64,000 nt of DNA from Candidatus Peregrinibacteria bacterium (GCA_018658105.1 JABHVW010000006.1:94244-158243); one strand, 5' to 3'. Counted from the stretch's first letter, positions 44,107 through 53,509 are shown. The notes: generated by a model not told the origin, from the sequence alone. Numbers and translations are program-made.

Positions 44107-44257
44107 GGGGAATTTAATCGATATGGATGTATGTAAATTGTCAGCTGTTGCCGCCACATTTTCTAATCTGCTGTTACCTGTTTAGCAAGGATGGGTTTTT
44201 ATTCCATATCTGTTTTACAGGTAGACTTCCCTCTTAATATTCTAAAATTTTTAAATT

Positions 44258-44629
44258 ATGGATGGTAGACGCATACATAAAGCACTTGGCAATACTAGAG
44301 ATCCAGATGCACTAGAAACAATTGTTAGAGATCAAATGTTGGAACTCGAAAGGCTTAACCCTCTTGAGCAAGGTGGAGCAAGCCCTGCTTTATCAAAAGC
44401 TTTGAGGGAGCGTAAGGCAATAGCTAGAGCTGCGTTACGACGTATGGGCTCAAAGGGGAATGGAGCGACACTTAGCAAAGTGTTTGAAAGATCAATTGGA
44501 GCAGTTGCTTATTCTGATGATGCGACGGTTGGGATACAAGCTTTAAATTTTGATAGAGATTATGATGCCTTAGAGAAGCGCAAAGCACCTACCCTTTCAC
44601 CTGATGCACAAGCTTATATGGCAGCTTGA
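44258..44629 (+). CDS. Hypothetical protein
   Basis: 123 residues, mostly helical and basic (ALRERKAIARAALRRMG), no known motif. TAAAAT (44243-44248) lies 9 bases before ATG, so the message has almost no leader. The last 26 bases overlap the next ORF in another frame. It may be one half of a gene split by a frameshift. Confidence 0.45.
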   Translation: MDGRRIHKALGNTRDPDALETIVRDQMLELERLNPLEQGGASPALSKALRERKAIARAALRRMGSKGNGATLSKVFERSIGAVAYSDDATVGIQALNFDRDYDALEKRKAPTLSPDAQAYMAA

Positions 44630-45023
44630 ATATTATTCAAGTAAACTTGATTACTCTCAACATGGAGATTTTGCTAGCGCATGTAATGCAGTTTCTGAGC
44701 ATGTGTATAAAGTTAGAGGTGTAAAAAGAGATCGATTGCAAAAGTTTGGAGATGCAAACTCTCCAGATGTTGTAAATTATACTCCAAAACAGGGTACTTA
44801 TACTGCCATAGATAGCAAAAGGGTCAGTGCAGGGAGAGAGGGAGATATTATTGGAGAATTTCATGGTAGTCATGGCACCAAATTGTTCAATCTCGAACTA
44901 CTTTCTAATGGTCAAATATATGTAGATGCGGTTGATCAGAGCGCCTGGGGTGCATTGGTAGATGAATCTAGACATAGTGATGTTGATGGAGCATTAAGAA
45001 ATATTGATATGCATTTGGAGTAG
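44604..45023 (+). CDS. Hypothetical protein, overlapping the previous ORF
   Basis: 139 residues, not recognised: an N-terminal helical part and a C-terminal beta-rich part (GDIIGEFHGSHGTKLFNLELLSNGQIYVDAVD). It starts inside the preceding ORF by 26 bases and has no promoter of its own, so it is either translationally coupled or the downstream half of a frameshifted gene. Confidence 0.45.
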   Translation: MHKLIWQLEYYSSKLDYSQHGDFASACNAVSEHVYKVRGVKRDRLQKFGDANSPDVVNYTPKQGTYTAIDSKRVSAGREGDIIGEFHGSHGTKLFNLELLSNGQIYVDAVDQSAWGALVDESRHSDVDGALRNIDMHLE

Positions 45024-45063
45024 ATATGCTTTTTAGCCTCTTCTCTAAAGGGGCTATTTATGG

Positions 45064-45075
45064 TATAATTGTTAG
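45064..45075 (+). promoter_or_regulatory. Leaderless extended -10 promoter of the M23 gene
   Basis: TGgTATAAT (-10 at 45064-45069), six bases TGTTAG, then ATG at 45076: transcription should start on the start codon itself. This is the cleanest leaderless case in the window. Confidence 0.8.
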
Positions 45076-46563
45076 ATGACATCGAAGCTAAAAACAGGTT
45101 TGAAGGGGCTAATGGCCACAATTTTCGGAGCAATATTGCTCGGAGGTCTATTTCTGCCTACTTTCACTCCCCTTTCTGTTGCAGAAGAGGCTGAAGCTGA
45201 CCGTGAAACTATTACTGAGGCTGTGCAACAAAGTAGCATGCTTGTTCAGATGAAACAGAAGCTAGCTCAAACTCAATATAGATATTATTTGCTAGAAACT
45301 AATCTAGAAAGAGCTTTGGGTGATCTTGTGAGTTTACAAGATATGATTGAACATTTAAAAATTGAAGTTGATAAACTCGAGCTAAGTATTACAGATACTG
45401 ACAAGAAAATCTTATCTGTTAAGAGGCAAAAAGAAGTTAAAAAAATGGATCTTGAAGGTTTAGAAGAAGAAGCGTTTATGCTTGAACTTCAACTCGAAGA
45501 TCAGAAAGTTTTGATTGGCGAGCTGATGATGATCTTATATGTGAAACGAGATATCTATTATGATGAAGATGGTGTGAACACTGTAAAAGTTTTGGCTAGC
45601 CCAGATACGGTTTCTGAGACTTTGCAGGGTATTAAATACTTAGATCTGATTGAGGAGTTGAATGAAGATGAAACTCAAAAAATGATTGGGCTAACTGAAG
45701 ATCTTGCTGGCAAATGGGCAACGATTAGACGAAAGCAAGATGAGCTGAATAATTTAGACATTAAGCTTGCGACTGAGTTGAATAATCAGCAGGAAGAGCG
45801 AGATATTCAAGTTGCACTTTTAGATGAAACTGTTATTGAGCAATCTGTATTAGAAGTAATGTTGGCTAGCAGTGATGATCGAAAAGAAGATTTACTGCGC
45901 GAGATTGATGCGCTTGATAGGAATGTTTCACTTATGCAGCAGAAATTCTCTGGCACTGAGGTGCTACTTTCGAGTGAACAACAAGATTTAATTTCAAGGA
46001 TTGAAGAAGATATGAAGGAACAATTTCGAAGTGAAGAAGTTGCTAATTTCTTAGATATGAAATGGCCGGTTAATCCGAAAGATGGCTTGACTGCCTTCTT
46101 TATTGATGGCGGTTACCAGAAAGCCTTTGGGGTTCAACATTATGCTTTGGACATTCGATCTAAACATGGAAGCAATATTTATTCACCTGCCGATGGTGTG
46201 GTTTACGATATTATTTACGATAAAGATTCTACTCGATATGCATATGTAATGATTGCGCATCGCAAGGGTGTGATGAGTTTAGTTGGGCATGTATCTGGTG
46301 TGACGGTTGAGGTTGGATATTTTGTAAGTGAAGGAGACATAATTGCGCTTAGTGGCGCGACTCCTGGCTCAATTGGAGCTGGTGTTCGTACTACAGGGCC
46401 ACATCTACACTTTGAGGTATGGCAAGATGGAGCGCGTGTTGACCCCTTAAAGTACTTACCTCTTGATGAAGTACCGGTTGAACATTTGCCAGAAGAATAT
46501 TTGGCAGAGATTCAAAAAGACTTGGAATCTGAGATTAAGAGACTTCAGGGTGAATTGAATTAA
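45076..46563 (+). CDS. M23 (LytM) peptidase with long coiled coil, EnvC-like
   Basis: Membrane or secretion signal (about 10-30: GLMATIFGAILLGGLFLPTF), a coiled coil from about 45 to 300, and a LytM domain at about 335-470. Zinc ligands are HYALDI (HxxxD, about 356-361) and GPHLHFEVW (HxH, about 439-447). Such proteins cut peptidoglycan cross-bridges or, as EnvC/NlpD do, activate amidases during cell separation. Both metal motifs are intact, so it may be catalytic. 495 aa. Confidence 0.85.
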   Translation: MTSKLKTGLKGLMATIFGAILLGGLFLPTFTPLSVAEEAEADRETITEAVQQSSMLVQMKQKLAQTQYRYYLLETNLERALGDLVSLQDMIEHLKIEVDKLELSITDTDKKILSVKRQKEVKKMDLEGLEEEAFMLELQLEDQKVLIGELMMILYVKRDIYYDEDGVNTVKVLASPDTVSETLQGIKYLDLIEELNEDETQKMIGLTEDLAGKWATIRRKQDELNNLDIKLATELNNQQEERDIQVALLDETVIEQSVLEVMLASSDDRKEDLLREIDALDRNVSLMQQKFSGTEVLLSSEQQDLISRIEEDMKEQFRSEEVANFLDMKWPVNPKDGLTAFFIDGGYQKAFGVQHYALDIRSKHGSNIYSPADGVVYDIIYDKDSTRYAYVMIAHRKGVMSLVGHVSGVTVEVGYFVSEGDIIALSGATPGSIGAGVRTTGPHLHFEVWQDGARVDPLKYLPLDEVPVEHLPEEYLAEIQKDLESEIKRLQGELN

Positions 46564-46592
46564 TTGACTTTGCCCACAGCTTTTATTAGATT
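46564..46592 (+). promoter_or_regulatory. Promoter of tRNA-Gln
   Basis: TTGACT (46564-46569), 17 bases, TAGATT (46587-46592), about 26 bases before the mature 5' end. Confidence 0.6.
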
Positions 46593-46618
46593 AAGATCGC
46601 GCTTTTTGCGTAACAAGT

Positions 46619-46693
46619 TGGGGCGTGGCCAAGTGGTAAGGCAGTAGATTTTGGTTCTACCATTCGGGGGTTCGAATCCCTCCGCCCCAGCCA
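46619..46693 (+). tRNA. tRNA-Gln (UUG), CCA encoded
   Basis: Acceptor TGGGGCG/CGCCCCA, D arm GCCAAGTGGTAAGGC, anticodon stem GTAGA/TCTAC around TTTTGGT (anticodon TTG), T arm GGGGG-TTCGAAT-CCCTC, discriminator G and an encoded CCA. It marks the left border of the accessory region and is a plausible old integration target, but no copy of its 3' end was found downstream. Confidence 0.95.
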
Positions 46694-46813
46694 TTAGATG
46701 AACTAATGACACCTGATTCCCGACTCCCTAGGAGAAGGAGCAGGTGTATGTTTGGGTGTAAGTGCTTCTGGTGGATATTGTGAAACACCCAAAAGGTTCA
46801 CATCCCGTGAACC
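46693..46813. repeat. Four consecutive hairpins next to tRNA-Gln
   Basis: Head to tail: ATTAG-5-CTAAT (46693-46707); ACACCTG...CTCC...GGAG-CAGGTGT (46709-46747); TTTGGGTGT-25-ACACCCAAA (46751-46793); GGTTCAC-5-GTGAACC (46795-46813). They pack with gaps of 1-3 bases and together fill the space between the tRNA and the HEPN-like gene. Two share GGTGT/ACACC. A structured RNA or a recombination site are the obvious options. Confidence 0.6.
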
Positions 46814-46852
46814 TAGGAGGAGCGAGCGGTATTGGCAGGGATTAAATAAATA

Positions 46853-46868
46853 ATGCTAGAATTTCGAT
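46853..46868 (+). promoter_or_regulatory. Leaderless extended -10 promoter of the HEPN-like gene
   Basis: TGcTAGAAT (-10 at 46857-46862), six bases TTCGAT, then ATG 46869. TTGGCA at 46832-46837 is a possible -35 with a long 19-base spacer. Confidence 0.7.
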
Positions 46869-47762
46869 ATGAATGAAATTGACACATATGAACTCACCGA
46901 ATTCAACTTAAAAGATACGATCATTTTAAATGAGAAGTTTGGACTAATTAAAATTGTAAGAAGTGATGACGACAGGTTAATTTTAGTGTGTGATGGCAGT
47001 TATGACCTCATCCCTCAAGAAGGCCCCTCCAAGAGGCCAATTTCAAATATAGAGTCGGCGTTGGGCTTCACTTTAGATATTGGGATTCGCAAAGAAAAGA
47101 AACTTACTAGTGGTAGTGGCTACTATTTCGGAATGAAATTCATAGATAATTTTCAATCAAAAAAATGTGTAGGCCAATCAGACTATGATAGTGATCTTTT
47201 GGACAAGATCGTCACTACAATTGACTTGAAGTTTCATTCCACCTACCCACCAACTCAAAGAAGAGCTCTCCGTCTCAATCACCTATTGGAAACATATAAT
47301 CATGCTAGACTTCTGTATCCACATTTTTATAGTGATAGTTACTTGAAGCTAATCAGTATTTTAGACTCTTTGAATTCCAGTACTGGTGCAAGTAATTTTG
47401 GGTTTTGGTTATGTGAAGTCTCTGGGGCTTTCAATAAAGAAGTCTTCAAAAAGATTCATGATATGGGTGCTTTAAGAAGTCGAATTGATCTAGCAGAATC
47501 CATAACTTCAAGAATCCCAAGGGGAAGAACCAAACAAAAGTTAGCCACCCTTAGCCGTTATAAGCGTTTTGCATATGTGTGCTTTTATGCTGCCTACCAG
47601 TATCGAAGTAAATTTGTACACCAGGGTTTTCCTATACCAAGGACTGTTATAGATCGCTCTAGTGAAGAAGATAATGGCCTCGCATATCTTAACCCCACTG
47701 TCGCCCAATCACACATGCAGATCTTTCGCCCAAGTGGATTTCAGTCGGGTCATCGCAAATAA
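46869..47762 (+). CDS. HEPN-like protein, probably 3'-truncated
   Basis: 297 residues. The N-terminal half is beta-rich and unrecognised; the second half is helical and ends with YRSKFVHQGFP (about 258-268), matching the R-x4-H catalytic motif of HEPN RNases (as in ApeA-like proteins of defence and toxin systems). The last 25 or so codons run on top of the terminase gene on the other strand, so the natural C-terminus appears to be lost at a junction near 47,700. The leaderless promoter fixes the start. Possibly a decayed defence gene. Confidence 0.5.
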   Translation: MNEIDTYELTEFNLKDTIILNEKFGLIKIVRSDDDRLILVCDGSYDLIPQEGPSKRPISNIESALGFTLDIGIRKEKKLTSGSGYYFGMKFIDNFQSKKCVGQSDYDSDLLDKIVTTIDLKFHSTYPPTQRRALRLNHLLETYNHARLLYPHFYSDSYLKLISILDSLNSSTGASNFGFWLCEVSGAFNKEVFKKIHDMGALRSRIDLAESITSRIPRGRTKQKLATLSRYKRFAYVCFYAAYQYRSKFVHQGFPIPRTVIDRSSEEDNGLAYLNPTVAQSHMQIFRPSGFQSGHRK

Positions 47763-48693
47763 TAAGATCAGGCCTGTGCGAACCATGACGAGTTCCCCTA
47801 ATGCTTTGATCGATTGAAACGGCTGTAATTCGTGCACCTAACTCTGGAATCTCAAGGGTGTATGAGCTCCAATCATTCTCAATTTCATTGAAAGGACCGA
47901 GGTCAGCTTTTAGCAGCTGATTATTCTCCAATTCTTGTTTAATGTTCTTTAAATGACGTTTAGCTTGGCCCTGTGTGAGCCCAACAATGATCACATATTT
48001 ACACTGTGGTTTTCCTAAAATTGACCACAACGGGAATGACATGTTCATAATGGTCGATTTGCCTGAGCCACGGAAAGCAACGATCACAATACTCTTAACG
48101 CTCATGTCTTCCGTCAAACTAAACATTTCCTTTTGGAAATCTGCAGTTTTACAGTCGATGTAATGACTAAAGTAAGTATGAAAGAATAAGAAGTGACTAC
48201 CGTAAGTTAATTCACGCCGAGTTTTTTGATCTTGAATGAGATCATTTAGATTTTTTGGAAGTTCCATTTTTCTTGGGTTTGTAAGTAATTTTTTATTGAG
48301 AGAAAGACCTGCGTGTTTGAGTGCTTTCTGTATTAGTATTTTCTGCTCATCTGTTAGCTCTCCTTTTGTACGAAGTTCACCAGACAGCTCTACCTTAGTT
48401 CTGTAATCTCTATGATGGTTTTTGAGCCAAAAAATGATTGAGGTCATGTTGCCCTCTTGAATGGCGCGAATAAGCTGTGATTCAGCCATATCATTGATGA
48501 AATGTTTACCAATTAGTAGTGCGTCATCAGCTTGTTGTTTGAATGCTTCATCTTCATTCCTCCAACGATAATATGAGGCTCGTCCGATGCTGATTTTCTT
48601 ACAAGCAACCTCAACTACTGGTGTTTTCTTTAGTTGATTAACAATCAATTGTTTGTTTTCCTCCTTACGAATAGTGATAGTGTCTTTCTTCAT
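47689..48693 (-). pseudogene. Phage terminase large subunit, truncated
   Basis: From ATG 48693 (4-base overlap with the methyltransferase stop) the first 130 residues resemble a phBC6A51-type helix-turn-helix (VVEVACKKISIGRASYYRW), then the packaging ATPase: Walker A VAFRGSGKSTIMN (about 200-212) and Walker B DLIICDDPTE (about 305-314). It stops 18 residues later in unrelated sequence, so the whole nuclease domain (normally about 200 residues) is missing. The break coincides with the end of the convergent HEPN-like ORF. Confidence 0.75.
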
Positions 48694-49970
48694 ACTGTTT
48701 GGGTTATCAATTGTGCTTTCTGACCAGTTAGCTTTTCGTAACGTGTGATGATGAGAGAACAAAAAACAGGATCTATCTCTGTCATGTAACAAGCACGTTT
48801 AAGCTGCTCGCAAGCAATCATGGTGCTTCCACTACCACCAAATAGATCTAGAACCACGTCACCCACCTGGGTGCAGCGTTTTATAGCCTTTTCATGCAGA
48901 GTTGGTGGCTTTTGAGTTGGATGTTCGTACTGATTCGCTGGCAAGCGCCTTACTAACCAAATGTTGAATAAATCTTGAATGTCCTCATGCAGCTGATTCC
49001 CTGTACCTACTTCTTTGTTGAGAACTTCATTCAAATTCAAATATTTCTTTGAAAGCACTGGCTTGCCACGTACTCCATACACACAAGGTTCATAAACTTT
49101 ATTGAATGCTATCTCTGGCGTAACCATTTGGTTGTTCTTGATCCATAGGCATACACGCTTATTCTCAATACCTAACTCTCTATATAAGTCTTGTAATAAT
49201 CCTATGTACCTTTCATCACACCAATAAAACACATGTGTATCCTTGGATGTGACTGTTAATGCATTTTTAAGTGTTTCCTTTAGAAACTGCCTGTAATTTG
49301 AATCAGATTTATTATCTTGAACCTTTGACCCACCGTACTTACCTTTAGTTCCAATCCCTTTGTTGTAATTGAGGTTAATATTGAATGGAGGATCCGAGTA
49401 GATCATTGGGATTGCTGATTCACCTACCAACCTTTTAACATCTTCAATCTTTGTGGCGTCTCCACAGAGCAAACGGTGTTTTCCTAATTGATAAAGCTCA
49501 CCCTCTTTAACAAAAGGCTCTTTGATTTTTTGAAGCTCTTCTTCGACATTAAAGTCATCATCCTCAGCACCAAGGGCATCACTCCAAATATCTTCAATTT
49601 CTTGAGAATCAAACCCGACCCCCTTAAGAATATCGACCTCAAAATCTCTTAAAAGTTCGAAATCCCACTCGCCTTGGTTTTTGTTGAGACGAAGGTTGAG
49701 CTCTTTTTCTTTGGCCTCATCTGGAATGTCTAGATACAAGACGGGAACCTCTTTGAAGCCAAGGTCTTTAGCAACTTTTAGTCGGAAATGACCACCTATG
49801 ACTATATTTTTTCGATTATCTGATCCATTCACCAGTATTGGATCAACCAGACCGAACTGCTTGATGCTTTCGGTCAGGTCTTTAATTGCACATTTGCTCC
49901 AATATCTTGGATTATGTTGTGCTGGCTCTAGTTCCCATATTGGAACATATGTTATGTCTATATTTTGCAT
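48690..49970 (-). CDS. ParB-like domain fused to a DNA methyltransferase (phage type)
   Basis: From ATG 49970 (MQNIDITYVPIWEL): a ParB/Srx-type N-terminal domain with VIGGHFRLKVAKDLGF (about 70-85), then an N6-adenine/N4-cytosine methyltransferase with catalytic MIYSDPPFNINLN (about 190-202, DPPF) and SAM-binding VVLDLFGGSGSTMIACEQ (about 378-395). Such fusions are common in phages beside the terminase, as here, where they modify the phage genome. The upstream 14 in-frame codons are unlikely to be translated. Appears intact (426 aa). Confidence 0.8.
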   Translation of the reverse strand: MQNIDITYVPIWELEPAQHNPRYWSKCAIKDLTESIKQFGLVDPILVNGSDNRKNIVIGGHFRLKVAKDLGFKEVPVLYLDIPDEAKEKELNLRLNKNQGEWDFELLRDFEVDILKGVGFDSQEIEDIWSDALGAEDDDFNVEEELQKIKEPFVKEGELYQLGKHRLLCGDATKIEDVKRLVGESAIPMIYSDPPFNINLNYNKGIGTKGKYGGSKVQDNKSDSNYRQFLKETLKNALTVTSKDTHVFYWCDERYIGLLQDLYRELGIENKRVCLWIKNNQMVTPEIAFNKVYEPCVYGVRGKPVLSKKYLNLNEVLNKEVGTGNQLHEDIQDLFNIWLVRRLPANQYEHPTQKPPTLHEKAIKRCTQVGDVVLDLFGGSGSTMIACEQLKRACYMTEIDPVFCSLIITRYEKLTGQKAQLITQTV

Positions 49971-50060
49971 GATTTTAGGATTAGGAAATAAACATGCTAA
50001 AAGCACATTCATTGTTCATTAAATCCTTCAATCAATGATTCGGTGACATTCTGGTGACAT

Positions 50061-51281
50061 TTACTTTTTAGCTTTTTGTTTCCTTCTCTTAGGTTTTCGA
50101 TTTCTTTTCTTTAGCTTCTCACTACACTCTGGTGAACATGCTTGTTTGTTTTTTTGCCGACCGTCTGTTCTGAAAAATATATTACCACATATTTCACAGT
50201 GATACATATTGTCCGAGAACCCATATATCTTTTCTATAGAAATCCAATCTTTTATACCCGAGATCTTGTATAACTCCTCAACTACCTTAATCCTCTCTAA
50301 TGCATCAACTAAAAATGCAGTCTTCTTGTTCTTTCTAAGATGTTTCATCCTAAACTCATTGAGCTTATAAGTTTTCATATCTTCATGGTTTTCAAACCCA
50401 GCATGCAAAAAGAAATCCCTAACTTCTTCAATACACTTTTGGTCGTACTTGTTTATAAATTTTTCAGCTTTTTTCTGATATTTAGTTGCAACTAAATTTT
50501 CTTTTGCTGCATTGAACTCAGCTTTCAACTCTTTATCGCTTAAACTTTCCTCATCCTTTAAGTTTTTATTGAATTTCAAATGAAGTTCTTTGTAAAAATC
50601 TGTAAGAAAGTCATAAATTGCATAGTAAAGATCAAAATATACATATCGTTGCTCAAGCCCCTTAGATAGGGCTATTTCATCAAAACTCTCAACCCACCTC
50701 TTTGCTTTTTTCTTTACGTCCTCCATCAATTTGTCTGATGGAGGGTAGTTAAATTCGATCTTGTACGGTCTCCACTTTAATATCCAATGTAATATATAAA
50801 TTTGATCTTTTGAGTAAAGCAACTGTCTGTATTTTTCAAAATTCTTACGTTCAATTGCGAATTCTTTATTTGGATACTTATAAACTGCCCATGGGATGAA
50901 TTTTTCATCATCTACTGGATAGTCTATTAATTCTTTTTTGATATAGTAATCAATCATATATCCACCATCAATTCCAGTTCCAAGTGATGATGACCCTACA
51001 GCGTAATATATATGATCATCCACTAGCGTGACACCATCCTTTTTCTGCATTTGCTCAAGATCATGTACATCTACAAATCCATGCTTGCCTGGAGTTTTCT
51101 TTGAAGTAACCTTTCTTGCTTCCGCAACACCTGGATTCAGCCTAGCAATTGGCACTAAAATACCCTTTTGATGAAAAAACTCTAACAGTCTTTCATTAAT
51201 TTTTATTCCAAAATCTTTGCAATGACTTATGAAGAAGCTTTTGTAGGTAATTCGATTACTTCTGAATGGGAAATTTTTCAT
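50061..51281 (-). CDS. Unknown protein with C-terminal zinc-finger-like motif
   Basis: 406 residues, not recognised. The middle is Lys-rich and helical. The C-terminus has YHCEICGNIFFRTDGRQ followed by ACSPECSEKLKKR (about 360-392), a C-x2-C...C-x3-C cluster like the CGNR-type or other treble-clef fingers, then a basic tail (KRNRKPKRRKQKAKK). The gene lies between the phage methyltransferase and purF and probably belongs to the mobile region. Suggests DNA or RNA binding. Confidence 0.5.
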   Translation of the reverse strand: MKNFPFRSNRITYKSFFISHCKDFGIKINERLLEFFHQKGILVPIARLNPGVAEARKVTSKKTPGKHGFVDVHDLEQMQKKDGVTLVDDHIYYAVGSSSLGTGIDGGYMIDYYIKKELIDYPVDDEKFIPWAVYKYPNKEFAIERKNFEKYRQLLYSKDQIYILHWILKWRPYKIEFNYPPSDKLMEDVKKKAKRWVESFDEIALSKGLEQRYVYFDLYYAIYDFLTDFYKELHLKFNKNLKDEESLSDKELKAEFNAAKENLVATKYQKKAEKFINKYDQKCIEEVRDFFLHAGFENHEDMKTYKLNEFRMKHLRKNKKTAFLVDALERIKVVEELYKISGIKDWISIEKIYGFSDNMYHCEICGNIFFRTDGRQKNKQACSPECSEKLKKRNRKPKRRKQKAKK

Positions 51282-51379
51282 GTAGAATGTTTCGTATACC
51301 TTTTATTCTCTGAGATTATACATACAAATGGACAAGTATCTCAAAGATCAAAAGTAGAAAAACTCACCATGCACTTTGT

Positions 51380-51408
51380 TTGACTAGGAGGCAATTACAG
51401 GGTATAAA
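51380..51408 (+). promoter_or_regulatory. Promoter of purF
   Basis: TTGACT (51380-51385), 17 bases, TATAAA (51403-51408); +1 about 51415, 15-base leader without a Shine-Dalgarno motif. Confidence 0.75.
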
Positions 51409-51429
51409 TACCTCTTTTTACTATTGAAA

Positions 51430-52950
51430 ATGAAAGAATTCTGTGGAGTCATTGCTGCAACTAAACTTGATGGTCATGATGATATTTCTGATGAAATAAT
51501 CCGTGGATTATCCAAATTACAACACAGAGGACAACTTAGTGCTGGGATTACTACATTCTCCCCAAAAAGGGACCCCCGACTTATCACTATGAAGGGAATG
51601 GGATTGGTTAGACATGTTTTCGGCGAAGGAATACCTAGTCAACACAGTGGGAAAGCTGGAATTGGACATGTTCGTTATGCAACATCAGGTGGCGATGAAC
51701 TAAGAGAGGCACAACCATTTCAATTCAATGCTGGAATTGAAGCTGCGCTGGCATTTAATGGCAATATTGCTAATTTTAGAGAACTTGTGCGTCGATATGC
51801 TCATGAAGGTGTGAATATCGATCCATATATCGACACTGCAGTGATTCAACAAGTTGTCTCTGACCATCTAACTGAAGGAGACTTCATTGACTCCCCTCAT
51901 GCACTTGCTCGAACTTTAGATGGTGCTTACTCACTCGTAATGATCAATGGATCAGGGGAGATTCTCGCCTATAGAGATCATCATGGCTTCAAGCCACTTT
52001 GCTTTACTGTAACCGATGAGATGCTTTTGGTAGCATCTGAATCTGTTGCTCTGAATACATATGGTTCAAGCATCCAAACGCTACCACCAGGATGTTCATT
52101 ATGGTACTCACCAAATGAAGGAGTTGTACGTATAAATAGAGTTCTATACCCCAAACCTTCTCGATGTTTTTTTGAGTTTGTATATTTCGCAAATGAAGAA
52201 TCCATTATTGATGATCATTCCGTAGGAGAATCTCGTGTAAATATGGGGGAATATCTGGCGACTATTGAAACAGTGACTATAGATTCTGACTGTGTGGCTA
52301 TCTCGGTACCTTCATCAGCAAATCGTGCATGTGAAGGTTTTGCAAAAGCACTTGGCATTGAAACAAAACAAGGTTTAAAGAAGAGAAAGAATGCAAGGAG
52401 GACATTCATTGAATCAAAGGATCGTTATGAAAAAGTTAGAAAAAAATTTGAGATCGATCCGTCTGCCTTTGAAGGTAAAAAAGTATTCCTCATAGACGAC
52501 AGTCTTGTTCGATCAACTACTGTGCGGGTATTGATTGAAGAAATTAAACGAGTTTCAAATCCAAAAGAAATTCACCTTAGGATTGCATGTCCTCCAATTT
52601 CAGCCCCATGCTTCTATGGAATCAACATTCCGAACGACTCTGAATTGTTTGCAAAAAACTTCTCTGATCCTTCTGAAGATGACCTGCCTGAAGAGGTACT
52701 TGGACACATGGCAAGAGAACTTGGTATTAGTTCAATCAAGTTTTTACCAAGCAAAGCTGTTTTACAAACTGTAGGAGGTGAAACTCGCGACCTGTGTCTT
52801 GCCTGTGTTTCTGGAGTATACCCCACCCCAGCTGGAGTAGAGCGCTATGAAGAAAGTCAAATCAATCCTGAGAGCTCAGATATTGAATTTAGCACCCCAT
52901 CAGCACCAGAGAAATCGTGCGACTTAGAAAGTGCCGTTGGAATTGCATAG
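51430..52950 (+). CDS. purF: Amidophosphoribosyltransferase
   Basis: Makes phosphoribosylamine from PRPP and glutamine, the first committed purine step. The glutaminase domain begins MKEFCGVIAA, with the nucleophile Cys at residue 5, so a short propeptide must be removed; LQHRGQLSAG and GHVRYATSG follow. The PRTase motif is VFLIDDSLVRSTTVRVLIEE (about 355-374). 506 aa with an unusual Ser/Glu-rich tail (about 475-506). The TTG two codons upstream is not preferred. Its 3' end overlaps the convergent HAD gene by 94 bases. Later purine genes other than purD are absent here. Confidence 0.88.
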   Translation: MKEFCGVIAATKLDGHDDISDEIIRGLSKLQHRGQLSAGITTFSPKRDPRLITMKGMGLVRHVFGEGIPSQHSGKAGIGHVRYATSGGDELREAQPFQFNAGIEAALAFNGNIANFRELVRRYAHEGVNIDPYIDTAVIQQVVSDHLTEGDFIDSPHALARTLDGAYSLVMINGSGEILAYRDHHGFKPLCFTVTDEMLLVASESVALNTYGSSIQTLPPGCSLWYSPNEGVVRINRVLYPKPSRCFFEFVYFANEESIIDDHSVGESRVNMGEYLATIETVTIDSDCVAISVPSSANRACEGFAKALGIETKQGLKKRKNARRTFIESKDRYEKVRKKFEIDPSAFEGKKVFLIDDSLVRSTTVRVLIEEIKRVSNPKEIHLRIACPPISAPCFYGINIPNDSELFAKNFSDPSEDDLPEEVLGHMARELGISSIKFLPSKAVLQTVGGETRDLCLACVSGVYPTPAGVERYEESQINPESSDIEFSTPSAPEKSCDLESAVGIA

Positions 52951-53486
52951 CATTTGATGCCTGCCTTTTTAGCCGCAACCACTCCTCTTTCTGTATCTTC
53001 TATAGCTATACAGTCATCAGAATCACATCCTGAGATTTCTATTGCTCTTAAATAAGGTTCAGGATGGGGTTTTTCATTTTTCACGTCCTCATTCACAACA
53101 AAAAACTCAAAATAATCTGCAATTCCTGTCTTTTTCAAGATGATTTCGAAGTGCATTCGTCGAGATGTCGTAACAACAGACATTCTTGCCCTTCCCTTTA
53201 AAGACTCCAAAGTCTCGAGGACACCAGGTATCAATTGTACTTCATCTCTAAGCAGCTCAGAGTAGTAGTCATTCCTTTTATTTCGGAAATGGCTGATTTC
53301 TTCATGAGAATACCCTTTGCCCTCCAGCAAGCTCCATGAGCTGTAATTCCTTTTAAGAGAATATTCAATAAACCACTCTCTAGTCATCTCTACTCCCAAT
53401 TCAAGCAATATTTTTCGCGTAGCCTTAAAATATAGGCTTTCTGTATCAACTAAGGTCCCATCATTGTCGAAAAAAATCATTTTCAT
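52857..53486 (-). CDS. HAD-superfamily phosphatase (beta-phosphoglucomutase-like)
   Basis: FFDNDGTLVDTES (about 4-16, catalytic DxD: Asp5/Asp7 region), a helical cap (about 18-80), SVVTTSRRMHFE (motif II, about 99-110), a Lys in NEKPHPEPYLRAIE (motif III) and CIAIEDTERGVVAAKKAG (motif IV). 209 aa. It is the last gene of the minus-strand purine-type group (unknown protein, purD, purD-like, HAD) and could dephosphorylate the product. Substrate unknown. Confidence 0.8.
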   Translation of the reverse strand: MKMIFFDNDGTLVDTESLYFKATRKILLELGVEMTREWFIEYSLKRNYSSWSLLEGKGYSHEEISHFRNKRNDYYSELLRDEVQLIPGVLETLESLKGRARMSVVTTSRRMHFEIILKKTGIADYFEFFVVNEDVKNEKPHPEPYLRAIEISGCDSDDCIAIEDTERGVVAAKKAGIKCYAIPTALSKSHDFSGADGVLNSISELSGLI

Positions 53487-53509
53487 ATACTAAAATATTA
53501 CCACCTGAA

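Noticed and set aside
46869-51281. Active complete prophage
   Set aside because: The terminase lacks its nuclease half, and no portal, capsid, tail or integrase gene is present.
46813-51391. CTAGGAGG at 46814 and 51384 as attachment sites of the prophage
   Set aside because: Only 8 bases match, flanking bases differ, and no tRNA fragment is duplicated; chance is likely.
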